64,000 nucleotides of DNA from Limosilactobacillus sp. Lineage in GTDB: Bacteria; Bacillota; Bacilli; Lactobacillales; Lactobacillaceae. Below, one piece after another: positions 16,812-26,666 of this stretch. The number at the start of each line of letters is the position of its first letter. The stretch's first letter is position 1. The stretch covers positions 1,302,001-1,366,000 of the forward strand of contig NZ_JAKVPE010000001.1 of the NCBI RefSeq assembly GCF_022482365.1. Reading direction: 5' to 3'. A model generated the notes under the pieces. The model ran no database searches. It was not told the origin of the DNA and saw nothing but the letters and a program-made list of their open reading frames with translations. The position numbers and the translations under genes are program-made.

Positions 16812-17639
16812 GTGACCACGACGCCCATTCACATCGGGATCCTAAATTTAATGCACGATAAGGTTGACACCCAACGGCGTTTCCGGCACGTGCTTACTCA
16901 ATCGGCCTTCCCGGTGAAGCTGACCTTTTTGTATCCCCAGCAGCATTACCAGGGGCGGCCCGTTCCCGAGCTTGTCCAGCGCATCTCCCAACCGCTCGTT
17001 TTAGACGAACTCGACCAGTTCGACGCCTTCATCATCACCGGGGCGCCGATTGAACAGTTGCCCTTTGACAAGATCACCTACATTGATGAAATTCACCGAC
17101 TGATCGACCGCCTCAACGAGCTGGACATTCCCCAGCTCTACGTCTGCTGGGGAGCAATGGCCGCCGCTAACTACCTGTACGGGGTTGACAAGCATCTGTT
17201 GCCGAGCAAGCTCTTTGGCATCTATTCCAATCGCCTCCTGCAGGCCAGCCCGCTTTTGGCCGGCCTGCCCGATGGCTTCCTTGCTCCCCACGCCCGTTAC
17301 GCGGAGCTTGACCACCAGCAGATCTTTGACCATCCCGACTTAGTTTTAGAGGCTGTAACCCCGGGTGGAAACCTCTTCTCCTTCCGGGCACGTCACCATC
17401 CCCAGTACTTCCTCTTCTCTCACCTGGAATACGGGCGAGAGGCGCTGACCAAGGAGTACCGCCGGGAAAAGAACGCCTACCCGGACCGGGAGTATGCTAA
17501 GCCACAGAACTACTACCTCGATCCCATTCACATGCGGGGTCCTCAGTTCAAGTGGCAGCCGGCCCAGCACATTTTCTTTGACAACTGGCTCCACCTGGTT
17601 GCCAGCCGTATCCAAGCCCAAAATTTAGTAAAGGAGTAA
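16812..17639 (+). CDS. MetA-fold O-acyltransferase, probably serine O-acetyltransferase
   Basis: A 275-residue protein of the homoserine O-succinyltransferase (MetA/HTS) family: catalytic Cys in [17 protein letters not shown], and His/Glu in [13 protein letters not shown]. By name it would acylate homoserine. However, in Lactobacillus casei a gene in the same position (MetA-type, upstream of cysK) was shown to be a serine O-acetyltransferase. The same layout here, plus a leader rich in Cys rather than Met codons, argues that this enzyme makes O-acetylserine for CysK, 5 bases downstream. Assignment to serine is therefore inference from context and that precedent; homoserine activity is the alternative. 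Confidence 0.85.
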   Translation: MTTTPIHIGILNLMHDKVDTQRRFRHVLTQSAFPVKLTFLYPQQHYQGRPVPELVQRISQPLVLDELDQFDAFIITGAPIEQLPFDKITYIDEIHRLIDRLNELDIPQLYVCWGAMAAANYLYGVDKHLLPSKLFGIYSNRLLQASPLLAGLPDGFLAPHARYAELDHQQIFDHPDLVLEAVTPGGNLFSFRARHHPQYFLFSHLEYGREALTKEYRREKNAYPDREYAKPQNYYLDPIHMRGPQFKWQPAQHIFFDNWLHLVASRIQAQNLVKE

Positions 17640-17644
17640 TTACT

Positions 17645-18571
17645 ATGACTGAAATCGTTAATTCCATCACCGACCTGATCGGCAATACCCCCATCGTCAA
17701 GCTCAACCGGGTTGTCCCGGAAGGCGCCGCTGATGTCTACGTTAAGCTGGAATTCTTTAACCCCGCCGGCTCTATCAAGGACCGGATCGCTCTGGCCATG
17801 ATTGAAAAGGCCGAAAAAGACGGGAAACTTACGGAAGGCGGCACGATCGTCGAACCAACCTCTGGTAACACCGGGGTTGGCCTCGCCATGGTCGCCGCGG
17901 CCAAGGGCTACCACCTGGTAATCACCATGCCGGAAACGATGAGTGTTGAGCGGCGCAAGCTCATGCAGGGCTACGGCGCCGAGCTGGTCCTCACCCCGGG
18001 TGCCGACGGGATGAAGGGCGCCATCGCCAAGGCCGAGGAACTGGTCAAGGAAAAGGGCTACTTCATGCCGATGCAGTTCGATAACCCAGCCAACCCGGCC
18101 ATCCACGAAGAAGCCACCGGTCAGGAAATCATCGAGGCCTTTGGCAAGGACAACCTGCCCGATGCCTTCGTTGCCGGGGTTGGTACTGGCGGCACCCTGA
18201 CCGGGATCGGTCACGCCCTGAAGAAGGCTAACCCAGCTACCAAGGTTTACGCCCTGGAGCCAGCCGAATCACCGGTACTGAAGGAAGGCCACGGTGGCAA
18301 GCACAAGATCCAGGGAATCTCCGCCGGCTTCGTTCCGGAGGTGCTGGATCAGAATGTTTACGACGGCATCCTCGAGATCAAGAGTGACGACGCCATCGCC
18401 ATGGCCCGGGAAGTTGCCCACCAAGAGGGGATCCTGGTCGGTATCTCCGCCGGCGCCAACATCAAGGGTGCCATTGAACTGGCTAAGAAGCTGGGCAAGG
18501 GTAAGAAGGTCATCACCGTTTCACCGGATGGCGGCGACCGTTACCTGTCTACCGAAATGTTCAACTACTAA
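17645..18571 (+). CDS. cysK: Cysteine synthase A (O-acetylserine sulfhydrylase)
   Basis: A 308-residue PLP enzyme of fold type II. Seen: PLP lysine motif ([14 protein letters not shown]), substrate loop ([13 protein letters not shown]), phosphate-binding Gly loop ([12 protein letters not shown]) and the family's LEPAESPVL block. It combines O-acetylserine with sulfide to make cysteine. Length matches CysK rather than cystathionine beta-synthase. It follows the acyltransferase by 5 bases, so both are coregulated by the Cys attenuator, and a terminator closes the operon. Confidence 0.95.
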   Translation: MTEIVNSITDLIGNTPIVKLNRVVPEGAADVYVKLEFFNPAGSIKDRIALAMIEKAEKDGKLTEGGTIVEPTSGNTGVGLAMVAAAKGYHLVITMPETMSVERRKLMQGYGAELVLTPGADGMKGAIAKAEELVKEKGYFMPMQFDNPANPAIHEEATGQEIIEAFGKDNLPDAFVAGVGTGGTLTGIGHALKKANPATKVYALEPAESPVLKEGHGGKHKIQGISAGFVPEVLDQNVYDGILEIKSDDAIAMAREVAHQEGILVGISAGANIKGAIELAKKLGKGKKVITVSPDGGDRYLSTEMFNY

Positions 18572-18584
18572 TACCACCAATTAA

Positions 18585-18631
18585 AAACAACCTGGAAGAA
18601 GCACTCAAGTTTCTTCCAGGTTGTTTTTTTA
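18585..18631. terminator. Intrinsic terminator, bidirectional
   Basis: AACAACCTGGAAGAA / TTCTTCCAGGTTGTT with long A and T runs on either side. It ends the cysteine operon and the convergent nucleoside hydrolase, whose stop codon lies in the T-run. Confidence 0.92.
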
Positions 18632-19567
18632 GTCAAAGCTCTTCAGTGAGTCCATTATCAGTTGGATAAATCGTGGCCGGTCGATGTCTAGCAGCACCTC
18701 GGTATTTGCTGGCTTCCCGGTCAGCTGGTAGTAATCACAGACCGTTTCGCCCCGGGTAAGGTCGCCCTGCGTTTCGACGTCAACGTTCATCTTGTCGGTC
18801 TTGAACATCGTCGGATCAATCAGCCAGGCAATCGTGCACGGGTCGTGAAGCGGTGCCCCCTTGAAGCCCCACTTTGGATTCTCATGGTACTGTTCAAAGA
18901 AGCTCAGCAATCCATAGAATGCCTGGCCAACGGGGTTCTTAATCTCCTTAACCGCTTCGATCTCGTCCTTCATGATCTGGGCCTTATGGGTAACGTTCAG
19001 TGGTGCCATCACCAGTGGGATACCAAAGTTCAGGACAATTTTAGCCGCCTCGGGATCAACGAAGATATTGAATTCCACAGATGGCCGCCAGTTGCCCAGG
19101 CCCATCGCGCCACCCATGAAGACAATCTGGTCAATTTTCTCCCGTGCCAGGTCCGGGTAGACCCGCAGGAAAAGCGCCGCATTGGTCATTGGCCCAGTAA
19201 CCACCAGGGTGACCTGATCGTCACTTTCGCGCAGCGTCTTGGCAATCAATTCGATTGCGGTCATTTTCTGAACCGCAAAGTCGGGATCCGGCAAATCGGC
19301 CCCGTCTAAGCCGGTTTCCCCGTGAACCTCAGAAGCCGTCTCCAGGGGCTTCACCAGGGGCGTCTGGTTCCCCGAAGCGACCGGGATGTCTTCGCGCTTC
19401 AGCAGCGTCAGCATCCGCAGGGCATTATTCAATGTTTTGTCCGGAGTCTGGTTTCCCGCGGAGGTGGTCACCGCTAAGAGGTCAATTGCCGGATTCGCCA
19501 CCGCCAGCGTCATTGCTAGGGCATCATCATGGCCCGGGTCACAGTCTAAAATAATTTTCTTTGCCAT
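18629..19567 (-). CDS. Nucleoside hydrolase (IUNH family)
   Basis: A 312-residue ribonucleoside hydrolase. The N-terminal calcium-binding Asp cluster ([15 protein letters not shown]) and the second Asp segment near the C-terminus ([14 protein letters not shown]) are intact. It splits N-glycosidic bonds of purine and/or pyrimidine nucleosides to base and ribose. The start is the ATG at 19567, which has GAAAGGAT 8 bases upstream; longer in-frame starts lack a ribosome site. A perfect cre site overlaps its promoter, so it is probably a catabolite-repressed salvage gene supplying ribose. Base specificity is not visible. Confidence 0.93.
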   Translation of the reverse strand: MAKKIILDCDPGHDDALAMTLAVANPAIDLLAVTTSAGNQTPDKTLNNALRMLTLLKREDIPVASGNQTPLVKPLETASEVHGETGLDGADLPDPDFAVQKMTAIELIAKTLRESDDQVTLVVTGPMTNAALFLRVYPDLAREKIDQIVFMGGAMGLGNWRPSVEFNIFVDPEAAKIVLNFGIPLVMAPLNVTHKAQIMKDEIEAVKEIKNPVGQAFYGLLSFFEQYHENPKWGFKGAPLHDPCTIAWLIDPTMFKTDKMNVDVETQGDLTRGETVCDYYQLTGKPANTEVLLDIDRPRFIQLIMDSLKSFD

Positions 19568-19602
19568 TTCGATCATCCTTTCGAAAATTACCTTTTTCTT
19601 TG

Positions 19603-19631
19603 ATCTTACCGAATCTTGGAAGCGCTTGCAA
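19603..19631 (-). promoter_or_regulatory. Nucleoside hydrolase promoter with perfect cre site
   Basis: Minus-strand -35 TTGCAA (19626-19631) and -10 TAAGAT (19603-19608), 17-base spacer. TTGGAAGCGCTTGCA (19616-19630) matches the CcpA cre consensus at every fixed position in both orientations and overlaps the -35 and spacer, so CcpA binding should block RNA polymerase. Confidence 0.82.
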
Positions 19632-19658
19632 TCTTTGGCTGGCAATTAATCCATTATT

Positions 19659-19697
19659 AAACCCGCTGCAGTCGCAAAATGCACCGCAGCGGGTTTT
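19659..19697 (-). terminator. Hairpin downstream of cls
   Basis: AAACCCGCTGC / GCAGCGGGTTTT hairpin just after the cardiolipin synthase stop; only a short T-run follows on the minus strand. Confidence 0.7.
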
Positions 19698-19703
19698 CGA
19701 ATT

Positions 19704-21197
19704 CTATAAGATTGGCGAGAGGAGCCGTGAGAAGTACTGCTTGAACTTACGCCAGCGCGACTGCGAGGCGAAGTATTCCGGCGTCAGTAAGGTGCTGTCC
19801 TTGATGTCATCCTCAAAGATCTTTTTCAGCTGCGCCGTCAGCTTGGCGTTATAGGCAAAGGCGTTGGCCTCGAAGTTCAGCCGGTAGGAGCGGTAGTCCT
19901 GGTTGGCCGAACCGACCGAGGAGAGGTTGTTGCCGCTGACCATCGTCTTGGCGTGAATGAAGCCGTTGTTGTACTTGTAGACCTTGACCCCGTTGTTGAC
20001 CAGGTACTTCGCGTAGTACTCGGTTGCCCGGTAGACAAAGGGGTAGTCGGGCATGGCCGGGATCATGATCCGCACGTCAATCCCACTCCGGGCTGCGATG
20101 ATCAGCGACTCCAGGATTGGTTCCCCGGGGATCAGGTACGGCGTCTGGATGTAGACGTACTTGCGGGCCGAGCTGATGATCGACTCATACCCTCGCCGGA
20201 TCGCGAAGTTTTCGTTGTCCGGGCCGGACGAGACGATCTGCATGGCGACCTCATCTTCATCCCCCGTCGGCTTCTTCACCTTAAAGCTGGTAAAGGTCTT
20301 GCTGATATCGATCCGGGTTTTGTTAGTCTTCCGGCAGGTGGTGTTCCAGTCCATCGCAAAGCGTGCCGTCAAAAGCATTGCGGCCTGGCCGATGACCCGC
20401 AGGTGGGTATCGCGCCAGTAGCCAAACTTCGGGTCAACGCCCAGGTACTGGTCACCGATGTTAAAGCCCCCGATGTAGCCCAGCTTGCCGTCGATCACCA
20501 CGATTTTGCGGTGGAGGTGGTAGTTCAGCCGCGGGGTCGAAATCCGCTTGTCGGACCGGGAGTTAAATGGCTGGGCCTCCCCGCCGAGCTCCTCCAGGTG
20601 TGCAAAGAAACGGAAAGTGGTCCCCCGTGAGCCACTCAGGTCATAGAGAACCTTCACGGTGACGTGGCGCGCGGCGGCCCGCTCGAGTGCCTTCAGGATC
20701 CGCGTCCCCAGCTCGTCGGAATAAAAGGTGTAAAACTCAATGTAGACGTGATCCGTGGCATCATCGATGTCCTCAATCATTTTATCAAAGAGCTTGTGCC
20801 CATCGGCGAACACGTCCACGTGGTTGTTAAAGGTCACCAGGGCGTTATCCAGGCCCAGCGAAAGGCGGATCAACTGCCGCGCTCGGGCAAACTGCCCCTG
20901 GGGTGCGCCCGGCTGGCGACTATTGATCACCGCTTCCTGCTTACCAACCAGTTTCTTAGCAATTGCCCGTTGCTCGGCACGGATGTTGAAGATATCATCA
21001 TTCGACAGTTTACGCCCGACGAAAAGATAGGCGATGAAGCCGACGATTGGAAACAGTGACAAAACTAATAGCCAGGCCCAGGTCGACGCAATGTCGCGCC
21101 GGGTCCGAAAGACCGTCCAAATCGCAAAGGCAATGTTAATCGCCCAGATTACCTCAATGATCCGGCGAATGACGTCCCAAGTCCAAACAATGTTCAT
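19704..21197 (-). CDS. cls: Cardiolipin synthase, phospholipase D superfamily
   Basis: A 497-residue membrane enzyme: two N-terminal membrane spans (roughly residues 8-28 and 40-60), then two PLD half-domains. The first HKD motif is complete (HRKIVVIDGKLGYIGGFN). The second reads HAKTMVSGNNLSSVGSAN: His, Lys, Gly and Asn are present but the motif's Asp position is Gly. It normally condenses two phosphatidylglycerol molecules into cardiolipin and glycerol. Length and layout are typical for firmicute Cls. Whether the substituted residue changes activity cannot be decided from sequence; the Asp is usually considered structural. It stands alone between two terminators/promoters. Confidence 0.92.
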   Translation of the reverse strand: MNIVWTWDVIRRIIEVIWAINIAFAIWTVFRTRRDIASTWAWLLVLSLFPIVGFIAYLFVGRKLSNDDIFNIRAEQRAIAKKLVGKQEAVINSRQPGAPQGQFARARQLIRLSLGLDNALVTFNNHVDVFADGHKLFDKMIEDIDDATDHVYIEFYTFYSDELGTRILKALERAAARHVTVKVLYDLSGSRGTTFRFFAHLEELGGEAQPFNSRSDKRISTPRLNYHLHRKIVVIDGKLGYIGGFNIGDQYLGVDPKFGYWRDTHLRVIGQAAMLLTARFAMDWNTTCRKTNKTRIDISKTFTSFKVKKPTGDEDEVAMQIVSSGPDNENFAIRRGYESIISSARKYVYIQTPYLIPGEPILESLIIAARSGIDVRIMIPAMPDYPFVYRATEYYAKYLVNNGVKVYKYNNGFIHAKTMVSGNNLSSVGSANQDYRSYRLNFEANAFAYNAKLTAQLKKIFEDDIKDSTLLTPEYFASQSRWRKFKQYFSRLLSPIL

Positions 21198-21261
21198 CTT
21201 TCTTATTCCTCCCTATTCTTGTCGAGGTCTATTATAGTCCAGCTATCGCGCCGAATGGGCC

Positions 21262-22494
21262 CTAGCGAAGAATATCGATCAGGTTTTTATTAGCCGCCTG
21301 ACGGGCTGGCAAGATCCCGAAGATCAGGCCAACCGCCGCCGAGGTTCCAAAGGCCAGCAGGAAGGCATTCAGCGTGATGTGGGCGTGGATATGAATGCCG
21401 CTGCCGATCGAATGCGACAGAAGCGGTGCGATCAGGTGGGCCAGCCCGGCACCGCCGAGAAATCCCAACAGACCCCCGGTGACCGTCAGCACGACCGCCT
21501 CAATCAAGAACTGCATCATGATGTTGGCCGGAGTCGCCCCGACGGCCAAACGAATCCCGATTTCCTGGGTCCGCTCAGACACCGAGATGTACATCATGTT
21601 CATAACGCCGATTCCGGCGATGAAGAGGGAAATAGCGGCGATTAGGCTGATGAAGCTGGTGATGATGCTCATCTGGGAGGAGAACTGCTTGAGGGCCTTC
21701 TCCATGTCCTCGTAGGTGTAGGTCCCCTGGCTGGCCGCGCTGCCGTTCTTCTTTAGGTATTTTTCGACCTTGCGGGAAAGACGGCCAGCATTCTCCCCCT
21801 GGTCAAAGGTTAGCTTGATCGTGTTCCCCTGACTGGCGGTATCGCCCTGGTAGTAGAGGCTCTTTGGCAACAAGAGGTCGACCCCGTACTTGTTTTCGTC
21901 GCCATCCGTGGAGTATTCCGCCTGACCACGGTAGACGCCAACCACCCGGTAGCTGGTGGAGCCGACCGTGGCCGTGGTGCCAATGGCGTTTTGCGCGGTT
22001 CCGTACTGCTTCTTGGCCAGGGACTCCTTCATCAGGGCGACCGACTCTCCGGTTGCCAATTGGCTTGCGGAAAGATTGTGCCCGGCAATCATTTTTACGT
22101 CGGTGGTCGGCTTTTTCAGCAGGCTAACTGTGGTGTGCTTCAGGGTATCGCCGATCTCCGCGTGGGTGTTGAGGTTGGCCGTTTCGTGCTCGATCCGGAC
22201 CCGCCGTACCGTTCCGCCAAACTGGTTGTCGATGTTGGTCAAATCCTGCTGGTTAAAGCCGTTGACCGCCGAATTTTCGTTATCCGGGGTGTAGTAGATC
22301 TCCGTCGTCTGCTGGCCCCGCTTGGCATTATTGCCGAACTTGTCGTACATCGTCTGGGTGATGCCGTCCCCGATTCCCAGGATCGTAATCACGGCAGCGA
22401 TCCCGATCATGATCCCGATGATGGTCAGGAAACTGCGCTTTTTGTTGGCCCGCAGCGAACGCAGCGCGGTCCGAATTAATTCACTTACCCGCAT
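21262..22494 (-). CDS. ABC exporter permease, MacB/FtsX type
   Basis: A 410-residue permease: one N-terminal span (FLTIIGIMIGIAAVITILGI), a large extracellular MacB-PCD domain (about residues 45-270) and three C-terminal spans containing the FtsX signature (MYISVSERTQEIGIRLAVGA). It is the last gene of an adaptor-ATPase-permease operon; its ATG overlaps the ATPase end by 14 bases. Such type VII ABC systems work by mechanotransmission and typically expel antimicrobial peptides, bacteriocins or signal peptides in gram-positives. The substrate is not inferable here. Confidence 0.9.
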   Translation of the reverse strand: MRVSELIRTALRSLRANKKRSFLTIIGIMIGIAAVITILGIGDGITQTMYDKFGNNAKRGQQTTEIYYTPDNENSAVNGFNQQDLTNIDNQFGGTVRRVRIEHETANLNTHAEIGDTLKHTTVSLLKKPTTDVKMIAGHNLSASQLATGESVALMKESLAKKQYGTAQNAIGTTATVGSTSYRVVGVYRGQAEYSTDGDENKYGVDLLLPKSLYYQGDTASQGNTIKLTFDQGENAGRLSRKVEKYLKKNGSAASQGTYTYEDMEKALKQFSSQMSIITSFISLIAAISLFIAGIGVMNMMYISVSERTQEIGIRLAVGATPANIMMQFLIEAVVLTVTGGLLGFLGGAGLAHLIAPLLSHSIGSGIHIHAHITLNAFLLAFGTSAAVGLIFGILPARQAANKNLIDILR

Positions 22495-23176
22495 CGCGCA
22501 CCTCCTGACTGTCGCTGACGACCCGACCGTCGATGATCTTTACTATCCGCTCACACTGGGCTGCTACCTTGGGGTCGTGGGTGACCATGATGATCGTCGT
22601 TCCCTCGTTTTGGTTGAGCTCTTTGAAGAGGTTCATGATCTCCTGACTGGTCTCGGTGTCCAGGGCTCCGGTCGGCTCATCGGCAATCAGAAAATGGGGA
22701 TGGCTGACGATCGCCCGGGCAATTGAGACCCGCTGCTGCTGCCCGCCGGACATGTTTTGCGGCAGAGAGTCGCCGTAGCCGTGCAGACCGACCTGATCGA
22801 GGACCGCTTCGACCCGGCCCTTGATGGTGCTGCGCCGCTGTCCGGCATAGAGAAGCGGCAGGGCCACGTTTTCCGCCACCGAGGCCTCCCGGATCAGCTT
22901 AAAGTTCTGAAAGACGAAGCCAACGTTCTGGTTGCGGAGCTTGGAAAACTGCTTCCGCGTATAGTCATGGATCGGCTGGCCCTCGTAAAAGTAGGTTCCC
23001 TCAAAGTCATCGTCGAGGAAGCCGATGATGTTAATCAGGGTCGATTTCCCCGAACCGGACTCCCCGATGATTGCCACCAGCTCGCCCTGGTCAACGTTTA
23101 AGCTAATGTCGTGCAGAACATGGAAACGGTGATCGCCCTGGCGGTAATACTTGTTGATGTGCTCAAGCTTAATCAT
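22481..23176 (-). CDS. ABC exporter ATPase, MacB type
   Basis: A 231-residue ATPase with Walker A ([16 protein letters not shown]), Q-loop, signature ([16 protein letters not shown]), Walker B ([12 protein letters not shown]) and H-loop (IIMVTHDP). I place the start at the ATG at 23176: AAAGG lies 9 bases upstream, inside the end of the adaptor gene, whereas the TTG at 23185 is too close. It overlaps the adaptor gene by 8 bases and the permease by 14, so the three are translationally coupled. Confidence 0.92.
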   Translation of the reverse strand: MIKLEHINKYYRQGDHRFHVLHDISLNVDQGELVAIIGESGSGKSTLINIIGFLDDDFEGTYFYEGQPIHDYTRKQFSKLRNQNVGFVFQNFKLIREASVAENVALPLLYAGQRRSTIKGRVEAVLDQVGLHGYGDSLPQNMSGGQQQRVSIARAIVSHPHFLIADEPTGALDTETSQEIMNLFKELNQNEGTTIIMVTHDPKVAAQCERIVKIIDGRVVSDSQEVRDAGK

Positions 23177-24248
23177 CTTGATCAACCTTTGTATTGTCCT
23201 TCAGGTGCTTCCCCGGGTTGGTCACGATCCGATCGCCCGCGTCAACCCCATCGGTAACCAGGTAGGAGCTGTTAACCGCGTGACCGCTGACGTGAACCGA
23301 CTGGGCCCGGCCATCAATCACGACGAAGACCTTCCCGTGACGGACGGCAGACTTCGGGATCCGCACCCCGTCCTGGGCAATGAACGCCTTGGCGGTCTGG
23401 CCGGCCATGAACTTGTTGGCGTTCAGGTTGGCGGTTACCTTGTACTTGCTGTTATTGCCCGTGGCCTTGGTAGGCACTTTGGCCAAGTACGACACCGGCG
23501 TTTTTTCGGTCCGATTGGTTGCCAGCGCCTTGACCTGCAGAGTCGTCCCCTGGTGAAGCTTGCTGTAGTCGTATTCGGAAACCTGACCGGTAAATTGGAG
23601 GCTGTCGGAATAGAGGGTCACTACCGGCTGCCCTTGCTTGGATTGGTCGACCGTCACGTAGCCCGCGTACGGGGCCGTCAGCGTTTGATTGACCTTGCTG
23701 TTGGTCGTGTTGAGCCGGGACTGGGTCGAACTAACGCTGGCCTGGGCGTCATTGTAGGCGTTCTGGGCCTCCGTCAGCTGGCTTTGCAGGTCCGCCTGTT
23801 CGTCCTCATCCGCACTGCTGATTTGCTGGCGAAGGCTGTTGATCGTCTGCTGCTGCGACTTGACCTGCTGCTGGGCCTTAGTCAGGTCCCCCTGGAGCTC
23901 GGTCGCACTATCCTGGGTCTCGTCATTATGGGTCGTCAGGATCGGCGTCCCCTGGGCAACGTGATCACCATCCTTCACGTTTAGGCTCTGCAATTTACCG
24001 GATGGCAGCGCCAGTACCTGGGTTTGGGTTGCTTCAACCTTTCCCGTCAACGCAAAGTCGGACTGGCGACTGACCTTCATCGTCCGGTATTTTGGTTGAG
24101 CGGTTGCCTTTCGCTGATTTGTAGCGCGGACCGCCACCGCGATCACGATTACTACTACCAGCAGCCCGGCAAGCAGCAGCCAGCGCCGCCGTTTGCTCGC
24201 TAGCAGGCCCTTCCTCAATCCCCGCCGTGTTTTCTTTTCCTTTGCCAC
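23169..24248 (-). CDS. Efflux adaptor protein, HlyD/MacA-like
   Basis: A 359-residue membrane-anchored periplasmic-adaptor homologue: basic N-terminus, one span (LLLAGLLVVVIVIAVAVRA), lipoyl half-motifs, a coiled coil (about residues 110-175, Gln-rich), a second lipoyl half and beta-barrel domains. The GTG at 24248 is chosen because GGAGGAG lies 7 bases upstream. In gram-positives such adaptors link a MacB-type permease to the cell-wall side and may bind the substrate. It is the first gene of the three-gene exporter operon. Confidence 0.9.
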   Translation of the reverse strand: MAKEKKTRRGLRKGLLASKRRRWLLLAGLLVVVIVIAVAVRATNQRKATAQPKYRTMKVSRQSDFALTGKVEATQTQVLALPSGKLQSLNVKDGDHVAQGTPILTTHNDETQDSATELQGDLTKAQQQVKSQQQTINSLRQQISSADEDEQADLQSQLTEAQNAYNDAQASVSSTQSRLNTTNSKVNQTLTAPYAGYVTVDQSKQGQPVVTLYSDSLQFTGQVSEYDYSKLHQGTTLQVKALATNRTEKTPVSYLAKVPTKATGNNSKYKVTANLNANKFMAGQTAKAFIAQDGVRIPKSAVRHGKVFVVIDGRAQSVHVSGHAVNSSYLVTDGVDAGDRIVTNPGKHLKDNTKVDQDD

Positions 24249-24323
24249 GATTTTCTCCTCCCAATAGAACAAATTCGTTTTCCTGTATCATACCAAATAT
24301 TGCCGACTGAAGCGATGACAAAA

Positions 24324-24354
24324 AAATCACCCGGGAAATAATCCTGGGTGATTT
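24324..24354. terminator. Intrinsic terminator
   Basis: AAATCACCCGGGA / TCCTGGGTGATTT hairpin with flanking A and T stretches, after the serine hydrolase stop on the minus strand. Confidence 0.85.
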
Positions 24355-24363
24355 CAAACTAAA

Positions 24364-25083
24364 TTATTGATCTAAAATCTGACGAGTGGTTCGAGCTAGT
24401 TTTTCAACGTAGCTGACACCAGAATTAAAATTGCGATTGTTGCGTGTATAGATCGCAATCAGGTAGCTCTGGCGCGCATCCGGAATGCAACCGATGCTGT
24501 GGACCTCCCATTTCTTATTGTCACTAGCTTTTCGCCAGCCATCCTTCAGGAAAAAGCGCGGACTGCCTGCTGAAATTCCCCACTGCTGTTGCGGATTAGT
24601 ATTCGCCATTAGGGATTGAATATACTTCCGGGAGCGATCATCTAAGTAATCGCTTTTCGTTGGTCCGTAAATCATCCGAAGCAGTTTTAGCTGATCATGT
24701 GGGACTGTCAGGGTCGTTCCCCACCAGTCAGAAGCCGTCGTATTGGTCATCCTCAAGTCGCGATAAATGGCCTTTAGTGCCAGAATGCCACCTAGATAGT
24801 TCTCTAAAATTGCCGTAGTAGCTTTGTTATTACTATTGCGAATCATCTTTTCCGCAAGTCTTTGTTGAGTTTGGTCAAGCTGCCCTTTGTTCGTATGAAG
24901 CAGGAGCGAAAGAACTGCAACTTTGACCGTACTGGCCGTCTCATAGCGAAGCTTCGGTTCATTCGTAAAACTGAATTCCCTGCGCTCCTTCTGGAGGAAA
25001 ACAGCAATTGAGGAAGCATTGCCGTACTCATTCATAATCTTTCCCCAGTTAGTAATCAATTGGCTCTTCAGTGTTCGTGTCAA
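24364..25083 (-). CDS. Serine hydrolase, class A beta-lactamase-like
   Basis: About 239 residues with the penicillin-recognising fold. Seen: the SxxK nucleophile motif (ETASTVKVAVLSLLL), an IRNSNNKATT segment equivalent to the SDN/SxN loop, and a weak KTG-like region (FFLKDGWRKA). No signal peptide or membrane span is evident, so it may be cytoplasmic or unconventionally exported. The start is uncertain: the TTG at 25083 has AAGGGAG 10 bases upstream; GTG/ATG codons at 25116/25113 lack a good site. It follows the peptide transporter gene closely and is probably cotranscribed. A role in muropeptide or D-amino-acid peptide cleavage is inference; true beta-lactamase activity is not implied. Confidence 0.8.
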   Translation of the reverse strand: MTRTLKSQLITNWGKIMNEYGNASSIAVFLQKERREFSFTNEPKLRYETASTVKVAVLSLLLHTNKGQLDQTQQRLAEKMIRNSNNKATTAILENYLGGILALKAIYRDLRMTNTTASDWWGTTLTVPHDQLKLLRMIYGPTKSDYLDDRSRKYIQSLMANTNPQQQWGISAGSPRFFLKDGWRKASDNKKWEVHSIGCIPDARQSYLIAIYTRNNRNFNSGVSYVEKLARTTRQILDQ

Positions 25084-25118
25084 GATCGATCTGCTCCCTT
25101 CTATTTCACCCATCACAG

Positions 25119-26615
25119 CTACTCTGCTTGGTCCATCAGGCGATTAATCCGCTTTACAAAAAGAAGGAGGAAGAGCCCAAAGACAATGCTGACGGTTCCA
25201 ACTGTAAGGAAGTACGGAACTTCAGTCGCAGATGAATAGAACTTGACAATTTGGGCGTTGACCGCCTGACCGGCTGCATCAGCCAGAAAGTACATACTCA
25301 TCATCTGAGATTTAAAGGCCTTCGGTGCTAATCGACTAGTAACCGCAAGGCCGACTGGGGACAGCGAAACTTCCCCTAGCTCAACGATGAACCAAGAGCC
25401 GACCAGCCAAAATGGCGAAACTCGTCCGGCGGTCGTCCCATGAATCAAACCTGGTAAAGCCATAAATGCATATGAAAGACCGGCAAAAACCAGCGCCGCC
25501 ACAAACATGACCGGTGCGCTCGGCTGCTTTTTGAGATGGTCCCAAAGCAGTGCGAAAAGCGGGGTTAGCATCATCATGAAAAGCGGGTTCAGCGTCTGAA
25601 AGTTAGCAGCAGTAAAGTGCCAGCTGCCCAGGTGCAGAATCGTCCGCTGTGCCGCAAAGAGGGCCAGGACAACCGATCCAGACTCATCGATAATCCAAAA
25701 GATCACAGCGGAGATAAATAGCGGAATGTAGGCCACCACACGCGTTCTTTCGACTTTGGTAACCTTCTTGGAATTCAGCATCCAGACAAAGTAGTATAGC
25801 GGCAGGGCAATCGCAATGATCGTCACTAATGTAATCAGATTGGTGATGTTTAATTGGCCAAACGCTGCCAGAATAACCAGTACAACCACCAAGGCCCCGA
25901 CTGCCAGCAGCGTCTTGACAATAATTGAAGAACGCTGCTCTGAATCCAGCGGGTCGGTTGGCTGCAGACTGCTGGCCGGCAGATATTTCCGCCCGTCAAT
26001 CAGGTACTGAACGAGGCCAAAGAACATTCCAAAGGCTGCCAATGAAAAGCCGGCATGGAAGTTGGTTTGATTACCGAAGAGGTGTAGGCCAAAGCCCTCA
26101 GCAGCCCACGGAACTGCCCAGGGCGCCACCGCAGCACCCAAGTTGATCCCAAAGAGGTAAATACTGAAGCCGGCATCTCGCCGCCGGTCTTCCTCACTAT
26201 AAAGGCCACCAACCATATCTGAGATGTTTGGCTTCAAAAGTCCGGTTCCCATAACGATTAGAGCAATCGAGGCAAATAGCGCCCCCTTGGCAAGCGGCAG
26301 CGAAAGGGCGATATGCCCAAACATAATCAAAATCCCGCCATAGAAGACAGTTCGACGTGCTCCCCAGATCCGGTCTGCCAACCAGCCACCAATGACACTG
26401 GAGAGGTAGACCATCGACCCATAAATTGCCATGATGGACGCGGCCGTGGTTTTATTAATTCCCAGACCACCTTCGCTAACGGCGTAGTACATATAGAATA
26501 GCAGAATTGCCCGCATTCCGTAGTAGCTGAACCGTTCCCACGTTTCCGTGAAGAACAGCGTCGACAATCCCCGGGGGTGCCCAAAGAATGCCGTATCAAT
26601 ATTTCTCTTGCTCAT
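25119..26615 (-). CDS. dtpT: Di-/tripeptide:H+ symporter, POT family
   Basis: A 498-residue, 12-14-span transporter of the proton-dependent oligopeptide family. Seen: the ExxER proton-coupling motif (FFTETWERFSYYGMRAIL), the GGWLADRIWGARRTV loop and the family's IYLFGINLGAAVAPW segment. The start is the ATG at 26615 with GGAGG 9 bases upstream. Lactobacillus DtpT imports di- and tripeptides for nitrogen supply. It is divergent from a dipeptide epimerase gene and upstream of a serine hydrolase gene, suggesting a shared peptide substrate class. Confidence 0.93.
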   Translation of the reverse strand: MSKRNIDTAFFGHPRGLSTLFFTETWERFSYYGMRAILLFYMYYAVSEGGLGINKTTAASIMAIYGSMVYLSSVIGGWLADRIWGARRTVFYGGILIMFGHIALSLPLAKGALFASIALIVMGTGLLKPNISDMVGGLYSEEDRRRDAGFSIYLFGINLGAAVAPWAVPWAAEGFGLHLFGNQTNFHAGFSLAAFGMFFGLVQYLIDGRKYLPASSLQPTDPLDSEQRSSIIVKTLLAVGALVVVLVILAAFGQLNITNLITLVTIIAIALPLYYFVWMLNSKKVTKVERTRVVAYIPLFISAVIFWIIDESGSVVLALFAAQRTILHLGSWHFTAANFQTLNPLFMMMLTPLFALLWDHLKKQPSAPVMFVAALVFAGLSYAFMALPGLIHGTTAGRVSPFWLVGSWFIVELGEVSLSPVGLAVTSRLAPKAFKSQMMSMYFLADAAGQAVNAQIVKFYSSATEVPYFLTVGTVSIVFGLFLLLFVKRINRLMDQAE

Positions 26616-26666
26616 CTCAACGCACCTCCAATAGTACCTGATTACAATTGACAAAGTTTGTGAGAC

